Assembly: GCA_048213135.1 (NCBI GenBank)
Contig: PS015503.1
Location: forward strand, 1-63,809
Reading direction: 5' to 3'
Origin: Reclinomonas americana ATCC 50394
Lineage: Eukaryota; Jakobida; Jakobea; Jakobida
DNA length: 63,809 nt
This document shows positions 11,360-23,036 of this stretch, one piece after another. The position numbers and the translations under genes are program-made. The first letter of the stretch is position 1. The number at the start of each line of letters is the position of its first letter. The notes beneath the pieces were generated by a model. The model was given only the letters and a program-made list of their open reading frames with translations. It did not search any database and had not been told where the DNA came from.

Positions 11360-14300
11360 TTAGAAACACACGACTAGGGAAAAACTTCGCCAGCATCGCC
11401 CGCAACAAACCTCCTTCTCTCCCAAAAACTCCTCCACATAATATTCCTCCTCCACGTACTCTTCCTCCGCGTCGCTGTCGTAGCCCTGAATGGCTGTCCG
11501 GCGCTCTTTTTCCTCGGCGTATTGCCTCTCCCATTGGCGAATGAAATACTCCAACTCCTCACGCTGCCGTGCCCGCGACTCCATCTCCTCCCTTGAAATC
11601 GCACCGAGCTCCTCCAAGTCGGACTTTTCGTACCGTGCAATGTAGGACTGGATGTTGGAGCGCACACCCTGTGTAATAATAATCACACCATCGTCTGTAA
11701 GCAACCCATAATCACACTGCTGCTCGCTTCTTGCATCACAAACCTCTTCGACATCGGGTGGCAGCAGCGACTTGGGTCGTGGTCGCCACAAGAACTGCCA
11801 AAAGTGATCCTTCTTCTGCTGGTCGAGGAGGCCACCAAAGAACGTCCACAATGAGAAGCCGTTCTCCAGTTGTGTGAAGAAGTACGACGACAGTGTTGTT
11901 ACAAAGCGACCCGTTGGATCCCACTCCACCGACGTGCACATAAAGTGCTCGCCCTCGCCCATTCTGTGTGTCAAGAGAGAGTAGGAGTGGTCAGCGTGCG
12001 TCACAAGAGAGAGAAACGATGCCGAGTCACTCACGTGTGCTTCTCTGTGACATCGTAGAACTCCAAGTGGCCATTGAACGCACGCAGACCCGCCAACACA
12101 ATGAATCGACCGCGTGGTGACCAGAATAGTTGATTGCAGTTCCGCTCACGCAGCGTTACTAAACAGGGGGAGAAATGAGTTGGCGTCGGAACTGAAGTGC
12201 GAGAAACAACAACAAACCGAGTTTCCTGAGTTTCTTGGCGGCGCGGCCCACATCGTAGAACGACACATGCAGCGGCGGCTGTGAGCCCGTCGACTGCTTG
12301 ATGACATTGCCGTGCACCACTGCAAAGCGGCCGCCCGACGATGGTTCCCATGCAAAGGACGCGATGTCGCCCTCAATGTCGTCCACCACCTGCACTGGCA
12401 CGTCACGATCCTTCATGCGGAACAGCTCCAGATGCATCTCTGTCTTGGTCTTGGTCTTTTGCTGATCCACCACCGCACACAGATACCGTCCCTCGTCGTG
12501 CCAGTAGAATTGTACCTGATAGGAGCGTGGCAGTGAGCACACGAAGAATGGGATGTTTTTTCTCTGCCGACAGACAAACCGAGTTGACACCGAAAATGGT
12601 CTTTTGCCTTACTTCCTCCTTGCGTGGAATCGAGATGAGCGTGATGCGTGCTGGCTTTGGTCCTGCATGGGTTGCAGACGAATTCTCGCGTTAGGAAATG
12701 ATATCGACACCAGGCGAAAAAGAAAGCAGCAAACCTTCGTCGGGCACCCAGTACACCAACATATTGTCGCGTGTGGACCATGAAAAGTCGCGAATGTAAG
12801 GCACCAGAATACGCTTCTTGTCCAGCAGTTGTTGTGTTGAGCTCTCGTACACACTGGTGAGGGGAAAAAGAGAGAGAGAAAGAGGGCCTCGTCAGCATGT
12901 GCGCCCACACGAGACAAAAGACAAACGGTGGAGTACGCAACGCAATGGCACTCTCTTGGTCACTCTTGCGCTCAATACGCGCAAAGTACTTGTCGTCGGC
13001 ACTCCACTTGAAAATGGGCCATCCATCGCGTTCGAGAATGCCCTGGAACTCGCGCAGCTTGCGGCCCGTGCGAATGTCCCAAATCAGTGTGTTCTGCCCC
13101 AGGCACACGCACAGCAGTGAGTCACAGGAGCTGCAAACGTCATGCCACACAGTGCCACAAGAAAGAACAACATGGTGTGCGCTCAGGGAAGTCAAGTGTC
13201 TGTCACAGTCAAGCGACTAAGAGTTAATTCCGTTTTTCCTACATCACAGCGCGATTCTCCACTACCGTGTGCCACCCCCAAACCAACCAACCAACACACA
13301 CAACACGCACCTTGCCGTCGGGATTCATCTGCGGACCCCACGTCACGAGGAACTTGTCGTCGGGTGAGAAGTCGATGCGCTGGATACCGTTGTGCACAAA
13401 GCGGCGAATGAGGTGGAAATCGTGACCGCCCCACAATTGCACGCCCTTGGGGTGGAGTGTGGCCAGGTATTGGCCCGAGTGCGACCATTGTGCCACCGAC
13501 TCGGTCCATCGCTGTTGATAAGAGCACAGTGAGCACATGAAGGGCGAGACGGTGCACATAAGATTTGCTGCAAAACACACACACACACACCTCACGCGAG
13601 TGCTCCAGACGCGACTGCTGTGTGGGATCGTGCCAGTACACCTCGTTGCGACTGCCGTAGCGGATCAGGTACTGATCACGACCGCGCTCGTCCAGCAGCC
13701 AGTCCATCAGGTTTTCCTGCAATCGCAAGCAATCGTCAGCACAAACACAATCTCTCTTCTTGCTGTTGAGGAGGGTGTGCCGCAACTGGCTCCTTGAAAG
13801 GCTCCGGCTTGAACTCTCCATACTCGGGATTCATGCTCATGACGCGCTCGTAGTCGGAGAGCAGGATCGCCGAGAGAGTGTGTGACTTGTCAAAGAGCAG
13901 GTTATTCAACGCCTTGACGCCCTCCTCCGCCGCCTCCTCCGACGAGAACTCGATGAAAGCCAGGCCCTTGGTGCGCTCGCTATCGGGCGTGAACGGCATG
14001 CGGATTCTGTCAATCGGCACCTCCTCCACTCGCGATGCGTGCTTTGCCACGACCTTTCGCAGTCTGTCGTACTTGCTGCGATCGACCTCGGGCAGGTGAT
14101 CGACGAGCACCACATTGCCAAGTGACTGTGTCCACGTGAAGGGCAATGAGCCAAAAACAATGACCATGAATGCGGGCAAAGGGAGTGCATAAGTACCTCG
14201 TCCAACACCACGTCCTCCTCATCCTCCGGGTACTCCTGTTATGCGTCGCACGCAGACAAGTGAGTGTGAGTGTTGTGTGCACATTGCCGGACATGTCTTC

Positions 14301-14708
14301 TCACAAGACTCTGGCACACAAGCGCAAGTAGAGAGGGTAGGGCAAGCGCATGTGTACAGGAGGCGCATGTAACACGACGGATGATGCACAGATGTGGGCA
14401 GGGTGCATGGACAACGTGGACGATGTGCACATGGTGGTCACCATGCCACTGTCACACACACAGACACACACACGCACACAACCACGCGCATAGCAACACA
14501 TGCAACAACACGCATGCAGCAGCAGCAGCAGCAGCGCCGACAACAAGGCGCGAGAGGGAAACAGGGGAGAGGAGAGGGGATGCGCGGCATGCACGCTCCT
14601 AAAAAAGGGCGCATTCTTCTTTTCTTCTTCTCTCGCTCACTTCACCCTCTCTAAGGCGCGCAGACTGACCTCTTCTGGGGCTGGTGGTGGGGCCGATGAG
14701 GACGCCAT
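11360..14708 (-). CDS. EIF3B: eukaryotic translation initiation factor 3 subunit B
   Basis: Core scaffold subunit of eIF3, which loads mRNA on the 40S ribosome. The spliced product is about 682 residues over 12 exons (14670-14708, 14197-14235, 13787-14125, 13591-13716, 13311-13511, 12942-13093, 12735-12853, 12580-12662, 12218-12515, 12035-12158, 11744-11963, 11360-11668). An RRM comes first (RNP2-like NVVLVDHLP near residue 31, RNP1-like GLAFIEFSS near 80), then the propeller (VTWGPQMNPDGK joined to NTLIWDIRTGRKLREF; HFMCTSVEWDPTGRFV; FLWRPRPKSLL). The C-terminal helix and acidic tail (YDSDAEEEYVEEE) match the family. The first intron is long (14236-14669) and contains CA and GCA repeats. The extreme C-terminus is uncertain: the last 16 residues before the stop at 11360 look non-native, and a 38-nt intron could replace them. 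The protein is shorter than human eIF3b, mostly at the N-terminus. Confidence 0.95.
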
Positions 14709-14760
14709 TGTTTGTGCAAGAAAATTTAAACAAGTGGACAAACGAGACAAATGGCAACGT

Positions 14761-15332
14761 NNNNNNNNNNNNNNNNNNNNNNNNNNNNNNNNNNNNNNNN
14801 NNNNNNNNNNNNNNNNNNNNNNNNNNNNNNNNNNNNNNNNNNNNNNNNNNNNNNNNNNNNNNNNNNNNNNNNNNNNNNNNNNNNNNNNNNNNNNNNNNNN
14901 NNNNNNNNNNNNNNNNNNNNNNNNNNNNNNNNNNNNNNNNNNNNNNNNNNNNNNNNNNNNNNNNNNNNNNNNNNNNNNNNNNNNNNNNNNNNNNNNNNNN
15001 NNNNNNNNNNNNNNNNNNNNNNNNNNNNNNNNNNNNNNNNNNNNNNNNNNNNNNNNNNNNNNNNNNNNNNNNNNNNNNNNNNNNNNNNNNNNNNNNNNNN
15101 NNNNNNNNNNNNNNNNNNNNNNNNNNNNNNNNNNNNNNNNNNNNNNNNNNNNNNNNNNNNNNNNNNNNNNNNNNNNNNNNNNNNNNNNNNNNNNNNNNNN
15201 NNNNNNNNNNNNNNNNNNNNNNNNNNNNNNNNNNNNNNNNNNNNNNNNNNNNNNNNNNNNNNNNNNNNNNNNNNNNNNNNNNNNNNNNNNNNNNNNNNNN
15301 NNNNNNNNNNNNNNNNNNNNNNNNNNNNNNNN
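14761..15332. other. assembly gap (572 N)
   Basis: Run of N between the 5' end of eIF3b and the visible exons of DNAI1; it should contain the DNAI1 C-terminal WD repeats and the upstream region of eIF3b. Confidence 0.99.
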
Positions 15333-15341
15333 ACAACGCAC

Positions 15342-16240
15342 CAGGTAGGTCGCCGAGTACTGCGAGTTGTAGGCCTTGCTGCACTTGTGAATGTTGCCCT
15401 CTTCCGTACCGACAAGGAACAAATGGTCGCTGAAGGGATGGAAGTCGAAGCAAGAGCCGCCGGCGAGGCCGGCCAGTGCTTGCTCGGCATCGGGCTCGCC
15501 ACCCTCTGCCGTGCTGACCAGCTTCAGCTCCAGAATGTTCTGCACATCGCACACCACACACACAGATCAGTAACCAGCACGCCTGTCATTCTGCTCTCTC
15601 TCTCTCTTTTCGCCCTTCCCACATCCTCACCGAGTACTGCAGCTCGTTCTTGGACAGCGTCCAACAGGTGACGCGGCCGTCAGAGGCCACGGAGAAGAAC
15701 GACAAGTTCTTGCCCATGTCGTCGGTCTGCCACCGCACCTCCCACACAGGATCGGTGTGCTTGCCCGACTTGATGGTCGACTGGAAGATTGGGCGATGTG
15801 ACTTTTGTCGCACATCAAACACCATCACCGTGCCGTCGTAGAGGCCGACGGCGATCAGCGATGAGTGCTGCGGGTGGAAGTGGAGGCACATGGCACCGGA
15901 CTCAGTGGTGAACAAGTACTCGGGATACGATGGGTTCTTGAGTGAGAAGCACGCAATGCCGCCCGACGATTGTGATGAGAAGTTGTAGGATCCGTACGAG
16001 ACGGCAAAGAGATCTACGCAAAGTGGCGTGAGCGTGTGTGCCGCGCGACTCTGTGGTGAACACAAGCGGTGCGTACCTGGATACGTCGGGTTCCACGACA
16101 AGCACGTCACGTGCTTCTTGCGCATGCGATCACATGAGAACTCCCACAGCGGCAGCAAACTGCCCTCGTCCAGGTGAATGTCGTCGGCCTCGTTCTCGTA
16201 GTACTTGAAATCAATGGCGACGTCCTCGAACTGATTCAGC
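15342..16240 (-). CDS. DNAI1: axonemal outer-arm dynein intermediate chain 1 (both ends in gaps)
   Basis: Intermediate chain of the axonemal outer dynein arm (DNAI1 / Chlamydomonas IC78 family), which holds the motor heavy chains on the doublet microtubules. Three exons are visible: 16077-16240, 15631-16013 and 15342-15539. Strong family matches run through all three: [95 protein letters not shown] and [20 protein letters not shown]. These cover the start and middle of the WD40 propeller. The N-terminal region and the last repeats are lost in gaps at 16241-16676 and 14761-15332. The gene shows that the organism builds motile cilia or flagella with outer arms. Confidence 0.95.
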
Positions 16241-16676
16241 NNNNNNNNNNNNNNNNNNNNNNNNNNNNNNNNNNNNNNNNNNNNNNNNNNNNNNNNNNNN
16301 NNNNNNNNNNNNNNNNNNNNNNNNNNNNNNNNNNNNNNNNNNNNNNNNNNNNNNNNNNNNNNNNNNNNNNNNNNNNNNNNNNNNNNNNNNNNNNNNNNNN
16401 NNNNNNNNNNNNNNNNNNNNNNNNNNNNNNNNNNNNNNNNNNNNNNNNNNNNNNNNNNNNNNNNNNNNNNNNNNNNNNNNNNNNNNNNNNNNNNNNNNNN
16501 NNNNNNNNNNNNNNNNNNNNNNNNNNNNNNNNNNNNNNNNNNNNNNNNNNNNNNNNNNNNNNNNNNNNNNNNNNNNNNNNNNNNNNNNNNNNNNNNNNNN
16601 NNNNNNNNNNNNNNNNNNNNNNNNNNNNNNNNNNNNNNNNNNNNNNNNNNNNNNNNNNNNNNNNNNNNNNNNNNNN
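16241..16676. other. assembly gap (436 N)
   Basis: Run of N that hides the N-terminal exons of DNAI1. The 200 bp beyond it (16677-16880) show no coding signal and probably hold the DNAI1 upstream region and the 3' end of the next gene. Confidence 0.99.
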
Positions 16677-16880
16677 TTTTTCTTTTACGCGCACGTGGTG
16701 GAGACGGAAGCAAGGTGGCACCGGAATACTATTTGCTGTGTTTGTGGATGTGCGTGCCGCTTGTTATTTTGTCGGTGTGAGGGAAAGGGAGATTGGGGGA
16801 AACGTCAAAGTGTACACACGCGATTCATGATATTGAAAGAGAAAGAGAGAGATAAACAACAATTTGTGTTTCTGCATGGC

Positions 16881-19008
16881 CTAACTTGCAGTTGGGTGGA
16901 GGGGTTGTCGCTTGGCGCGCTTGGAAAGGCCCACTCGCCGCGGACAACACAACAGGGAGGAGGTGACCGACGTCGGCCCAGTGTTCTCCATGCCGAGATG
17001 CAAACCGCCAGGGGGTACCAGTCGTGGAACCTTGGCCATGGACAGCAGTTTGGATTTCGAGGCTGCCGGCCAAAGTGAGCAACTCTTCGAAGAAAAATAA
17101 CAAACAGCAAGGAGACAACTCACCTCCACCGGATTCCGACAGCGACGGGAGAGCACGGATGCCGCCAGCTCGTCGAATGGGTACCATGGGTGGCGCCAGA
17201 GGCGACTCGGGTGCAAAACCTCGCGGTGACAAGGCCATGGAGGAGGCGAGCGCGGTGGCCATTTCGTGGTGGTGGTGCATGGAGTTGACCGTGGTCATCA
17301 TCTCCAGCGAGAACGACGCCGCCGCCGATGCCGACAAGGAGGACGGCGACAGTGCGTCGTCCATGGGCACGTCCACCGCCGTCTCTGCTGGTGACTCTGT
17401 TCGCGGCGGCGGCGGCGGTGGTGGCATCGAGGCTGGAGGCTTCTTCTTCTTTGGCGTCGCTCGTGACGGTGGTGGCGGTGGTGGCGGTGGTGGAGGCGCT
17501 GGTGAGGGAGGGGGAGGCAGCTGCTGTGGTGGAGGCTCGTCGAGTGGAACGGCCAACGTGTCCGAGCTCGCACTGCCTTTCTTCCCCGCCTGCACAAACA
17601 CACATGCGTCAGCATAAATCGCACATACGTGTGGCACTCTTGCTGCATCACCTTGCCACTCTTTCCCCTCTTCCCGCCCTTGCCGCCTCGTTTGCCACCA
17701 CCGCCATCCTGTAATGAAGACGGCACCTCTGCCGCATCTCCACTCTGCACAGACGAGTGAGTACCCGCACGAGCAATGTGCACATGATAATGATACACAC
17801 ACCTGATTAAACACGGAGGACAGACTCCTGGCCGCGGTAATGGGCATCCGAATGGCGCTCTTGAGGGGGATGGCGGTCGCGTGGTGTGGCGATTTCCGCA
17901 TTGGCGGTGTAAACTGCAACAACTCGCCATCCGCACAATCGGCAAACACCACCCGCCGCTTTGGTGGTGGCGGCACACCAGGCTCTGCTGCTGGCGCCAC
18001 GTCCTCCGCCTCGGCTGCTAATGGCGGCAGAGGCGGAGGAGTACGTGACAGCAGCGGCGGTGGGCGCGCCGGCTTATCCGGCGACACTGGTGGTGAGGGC
18101 GCATTCAACGCAGCCGCCAAATCCGCCACCGGCGACGGCGCCGACGAGCACACCGTCATGGCCTCGTCGTCACCGTCATCACTCTCATCCTCGCGCTCCT
18201 CCTCTCGCGGCTCACCGACGCGAGGGGCCTTCACAGCCGGCAGATTCGGCATCGAGCAAATGAGCTGCGAAGGAGACTCTGTGGTGGTGGCAAAGAGTGA
18301 GGCGAGAGCGCAAGCCTCCACAGTGTGCATGTGTGGCTGTCTGACTTCTCTCTGTCTGTTGCTCCCTGTCTCTGTCTGGCTGCGTGTCAGAGAGCCTCTT
18401 GTGTCTTTCTCTCTCGGGAGCAAGTGTGTGTGAGAGAGAGACAGACAAGATGAAAAGACAGACAGAGAGCAACAAGAGAGAGACGGAGACTGTTGGCCTG
18501 CTTCTCTCTCTCTTCTCTCTCCCTACTCTCTCTGCCTGCATCTGTCTGCGTGTCAGAGCTCGTGTCCCTCTTTCTCTTCTGTCTCTCTCTCGGGGGCCAG
18601 TTGAGAGAGACAGGCAAGATGATAGACAGAGAGAGAGAGAGAGCAACAAGAGAGAGATGGAGACTGCTGACTTGCTTCTCTCTCCCTCCCTCTCCCCCTT
18701 CTCTCTCTTCCCCTCTCTCTCTCACCAGACTCCGGCTGCGTCTGCAACTCCAACTCGACAAACGCCGCAGTCACCGGCAGCACCAACGGACCGACCAACC
18801 GCGGTGGCGGCAATGGCGGCAACGGCGGCAACAGCGGCATCATCATCAAATTCATCAGCAATGCATCATCCGACGAGCTCTCCTCCTCATCACTGCTGCT
18901 CATTGACAGCAAAGAAGGAGTCGGCCGTGGTCTCTTGAGTGTCGGCTGCACAGTGCACTCTGTCTCCATTTCCTCATCCACTGCGCGCTTGTGACCGCGA
19001 CGATCGCC

Positions 19009-19039
<31 letters not shown>

Positions 19040-19210
19040 TAAGATGTGTGTGTGTCTCACATAAAGAGTGTGTGCGCGCACCACTGTCATCTGCTTGGTC
19101 GACCTCCATGGCACTGTCACTGTCACACAACACACAACAAGTGAGCGCGCGCGCGCACACACACACACACACACACATGAGTGCACAACAACGCACCCTT
19201 CACTCTCCAT
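16881..19210 (-). CDS. proline-rich protein with candidate PP1-docking motif
   Basis: Uncharacterised, mostly disordered protein. Seven exons join in frame: 19197-19210, 19082-19119, 18726-19007, 17803-18278, 17652-17744, 17124-17589 and 16881-17062. In order the product has an acidic/serine N-terminus (SMSSSDEEESSSDD), proline runs, an acidic patch (EEEREDESDDGDDE), the sequence KRRVVFADCADGELLQF followed by PLKSAIRMPITAAR, a Gly/Lys-rich basic patch, long polyproline blocks like those of FH1 or profilin-binding regions, and a short basic C-terminus. RRVVF fits the RVxF consensus for docking to protein phosphatase 1, and the position of an L-K-S-A-I stretch after it resembles known PP1 regulators; this is inference. 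The third intron (18279-18725) is long and made of GA/CT repeat. Confidence 0.7.
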
Positions 19211-19390
19211 CGCAAACGAGCGAGAGCGCGCGCGCACACACAACACACACACAACACAAACAAAAAGAGAGAGGAAAAGGGCGCGTGCGCAGACGGTTCA
19301 AACGACAAACAGGGTTTGCTTGCGCTCGAGTTTGCGGGTGGCTCGCGCAAAAGGACATCGTCCCGCACGTCGACGTTCTCGCACTTGCAC

Positions 19391-20548
19391 ATGAGAGAAT
19401 TGATCGTCGTCGCCTTCCTGCTCGCGCTCTGTGCATGCGTGCACACTGCGAGTGCCTCGTATGCGCAGATCAGTGACACGAACTTTCCGATTGGCACAGC
19501 AGCCACACCAGTGCGGAGAAATGCTCTGTGTGTGAGAGAAGAAAGACAGTCTCTCACTCTTGCTCTTGTGTGTGGGTGTGTCTCGCAGCTCTCCAGTGTG
19601 ATCAACTGCTCAGTGCGTGGCACCAATGGCGAGCAGCAGGGCTTCTGTTGGATCTCTGTGCAAGGTGGAATGGGACGCACTTGTTCTTTGTCATGTCTTC
19701 TTCCTCTCATGTTTGTGAGGCAGTGTCCAACATGAGCAACGACTGGCAAGTGTCTCTCTCGCCCGCGTTTGGTGGCTCACCAGCCTTTACGTGCAATGTC
19801 GATCTGTGTGGCAACAATATCACGTTCACTGAGTGGGTCAATGTTGAGTCATTCAACTCCTCGGTTTTTGCTGCGTTTGGTTGGTTGGTTGCTCATGGCG
19901 CGTGGTGAGTACGTAGGTCGGTAACCCGGGCAACTATCGACTCACTGCGCAGTCGACCTCGGGTCAATCGACGAGCATCTCGATCAATGCCACGATCACC
20001 AATGGTGAGACAGTGTCAAGACGACAAGTCCGTTCTGTGTGCACGCTGCAGTCAGCCACTGGAGGCTTGGATACTTCAGCATTTTCTCTTCTTCGCCATC
20101 TTGCCTGTTGCATGCACTTGTCGCTCCGATCCTCCAGCGTTCTCTCGTCTTCTTCGCCGCCCTCTTTGTTGTTGCATGTTGCTATCCACCCAATCGCCTG
20201 TGTTGCTTCCGACATTCGGATCTCTCTTCTTCTTCTTCTCCCCTCTCATCCGCTGCATGCTGTGTCCATTCACGAGCCTGTTGGGCTTGCGATCCTCTGA
20301 TTTCTCGCCTTCATCACCCCTCCGCCCTCGAAACTCCATTGCTCACCTCACCTCTCCTCTCCTCCTCCCCTTCCCCTTCCCCTTCCCCCTCCCCCTTTCC
20401 CTCCACAGAGGTCTGCTCAGTCCCCACTGGCAACCCAGTGCCATCGGGCGTCGCGGCTTGCGGCTCCGGCAACTCGGCCGCCTCCGCCTCGCCCTCACTG
20501 CTCACCGGCTTTGCATTTGTGCTGCTCACACTGCTCTTCTTCGCGTAG
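19391..20548 (+). CDS. secreted GPI-anchored protein, 187 aa
   Basis: No family recognised. Five exons: 19391-19510, 19589-19664, 19724-19863, 19917-20004 and 20409-20548. An N-terminal signal peptide (MRELIVVAFLLALCACVHTASA) is evident, followed by an ectodomain with several cysteines (INCSVRG, GFCWISVQ, FTCNVDLCGNN) and N-glycosylation sequons (NMS, NIT, NAT). The C-terminus is GNSAASASPSLLTGFAFVLL and then LTLLFFA, a run of small residues before a hydrophobic tail with nothing after it, which is the classic GPI-attachment signal. It is therefore probably displayed on the cell surface. The fourth intron (20005-20408) is long and pyrimidine-rich. The acceptor of exon 4 was chosen at 19917 because it keeps a longer frame open (VGNPGNYRLTAQS). 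Confidence 0.75.
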
Positions 20549-20648
20549 AAAGAAAGAGAGAAAGAGAGAGCGCGCGTTGGAGTAAACAATGCACGTCGCG
20601 CGAAGTCAAACGCCTGTCCTCTCCAGTTCGGTTTCCTTCTTTCTCCGA

Positions 20649-21967
20649 ATGAGTGCCTCTGGGGCTGCTGGAGGAGGAGGAGGAGGAGGCAGCAGTGGGA
20701 CACCACGATCCGCCTTCGCAGCTCCCGTGGGCGTGGTCGGGTGGCTGGCGATCAATGTCGCCAGTGTGGTCGCTCTTGTCTTGCTCAACAAGCAGGTCTT
20801 CCTGTCGGGATTCACCCTTGGTCAGTGTGTGTGAGAGAGAGAGAGTGCGTCTCTTCCCTCTCCCTCTCTCGCTCTCTCTCACACACACACACACACTTGC
20901 ACAGTGACGACATTGACATGTTTGCACTCGATTGTTGGAATGCTTCTCCTCGCCGTGTGCTATCTATGTGGAGGCTTTCCATTAAGCAGCATTGTATGTG
21001 CCTCTGCGAGCCTCTGCCTCTTGTCTCTCTCTCTTTTACACAAGCTCATGCACAGCGATGGCAAACGGTGCTGACAATGGCGATTGTGCAATCGAGCTCG
21101 ATTCTCCTCGGCAACCTCAGCCTCGGGTACAACTCAGTCTCTTTTTACCAGGTCACACATTCTCGCACCACACATCAGTGCACTTTACATAACTCACCAC
21201 GAGTCGTAGATTGTCAAGGTTCTCGTCACGCCGTGTATTGTTCTCTGCGAGTACATGTGGCTCGGGAAGCGCTACTCTCGCGAGACACTCTTCTCGCTCG
21301 TGGTGCTGTGCACGGGCGGCTTTGTGGCGGCCGCCAGTGACGTGGAGATCAACTTGGTGGGCACGCTGGTTGCGCTGGCCGGGCTGGCGGTCACCTCGTT
21401 TGGCTGGGTGGTTCGCTATCATCGTCCTCCTCCAGCTTGCGCTTCTCGTGCTCACTCGGTTGCTCGCAGTCGCTGACCGAGATGCAGCGCTCGTTGACGT
21501 GTCACCCGCTGCAGTCGTTGTGGTACATATCCTCTGCCATGTCGCTGGTGATGGCCATTGAGGTGCCGCTGGTCGACAATGTGGCCGCGCTTGCCTCGGT
21601 GAACGTGTCGTGGCCGCTGGCAGTTGCGTGCCCCGCACTCGCTGCGACGACTGTGGCCTCGCTTCGCGTGACACGTGCGCTCTTGCAGGCTGCCATTTTC
21701 GGCTCGTGCCTACTGGCCTTTGTCGTCAACATGTCGGCGTTTGTGGCGTCGAATGTCACCGGCGCACTGACCATGTCGGTGATTGGCTACCTGAAGACCG
21801 CCTGCATCATGATGTGCGGCCTGGTGTTCTTTGGCGAGCAAACCTCCCCAAAACACATGACGGGAATGATCATCACTCTCGTCGGCCTCGCCTGGTACAC
21901 CTACGCCCGCTCGCGATCAACTGACAGCGTCGTAAAACACGACGACAAGGCCGAAAAGGTCGAATAG
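20649..21967 (+). CDS. nucleotide-sugar / triose-phosphate-type transporter (SLC35E-like)
   Basis: Multi-pass membrane antiporter of the drug/metabolite transporter clan, most like the SLC35E3/TPT group, expected in Golgi or another endomembrane. Five exons (20649-20820, 20905-20993, 21056-21151, 21210-21407, 21470-21967) give 350 residues with about ten hydrophobic segments. Family features include NVASVVALVLLNKQVF in the first segment, TLTCLHSIVGMLLLAV, LGNLSLGYNSVSFYQIVK across a splice, then TPCIVLCEYMWLGKRYS, and near the end NVTGALTMSVIGYLKTA followed by FFGEQTSPKHM. The tail is short and charged (KHDDKAEKVE). The substrate cannot be told from sequence alone. It lies beside UDP-glucuronate decarboxylase, which makes UDP-xylose, so a UDP-sugar is one guess. 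An upstream in-frame ATG at 20589 would add 20 residues. Confidence 0.85.
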
Positions 21968-21975
21968 ACGTAGAC

Positions 21976-21981
21976 AATAAA
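21976..21981 (+). other. poly(A) signal AATAAA
   Basis: AATAAA lies 9 nt after the stop codon of the transporter gene. The next gene on the opposite strand ends at 22095, so the 3' untranslated region must be very short. Confidence 0.5.
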
Positions 21982-22094
21982 GAGACTGTATGTGTGTGTA
22001 AAAAGGAGTCAGCCAGAGACAGACATGTTTTAAACAACAATCTTGTGCGCGTGGATGGGAGGGAAAACGCATGCGAGAGGCGCAGAGGAGTGGC

Positions 22095-23004
22095 TCATTC
22101 GGCAGGCTTGGCAGCGTCGCGTGCGACCTTTTCGCGGAAGTACGCAATGGTGGCCTCAAGGCCGTCACGGAGCGATACGCGCGGACCCTCCCAGCCAATC
22201 TTCTCGCGGGCGAGCGAAATGTCGGGCTTGCTGTTGGGGCGAAACGCGTTGCGATGAGTGCGCCACCCAACATGAACACAGACACACGCACAGATGAACT
22301 ACATCATACCGGATGCGCGGATCGTCAGACGGCAGCGGCATGGTGACGACCGTGGACGCGGAGCTGGCAAACTCGCGGATCAGGTCGGCCATCTCGGCAA
22401 TGGTGTGCTCCTCGGGGTTACCGACGTTGCAGGGGCCGGGGAAGTCGCTCTCGCACAGCTTGTTCAGACCCTCGAGAAGGTCCGAGTAGAAGCAGAACGA
22501 GCGCGTCTGCGAGCCGTCACCGTACATGGTCAGCGGCTCACCCTTGATGGCCTGCACGACAAAGTTGGAGATGATGCGGCCGTCTGCGTGGAAAATGAAA
22601 GGTGAGCACTTTCTGGTTTCTCCTCGTCCATAACTTGTGAGAGATGCACGAACCATTGGGGTCCATGCGCGGGCCGTAGGTGTTGAAGATGCGAGCGACG
22701 CGCACCTCGACGCCACGCGAGCGCATAAAGTCGAATGCCAGCGTCTCAGCGCAGCGCTTGCCCTCATCGTAGCAGGCACGAATGCCAGTGCACGAGGTGT
22801 TGCCGCGGTACGACTCCACCTGCGGGTGCACCTCGGGATCACCGTACACCTCCGACGTGGAGGTCAAGAAGAAGCGGGCACCGGTGCGCTCGCACAGCTC
22901 CAGCGCATTCAACGTGCCCCACACCGACGTCTTCAGCGTGAACACCGGGTCCTTCTGGTAGTGCGGCGGCGACGCCGGGCTGCTNNNNNNNNNNNNNNNN
23001 NNNN

Positions 23005-23036
<32 letters not shown>

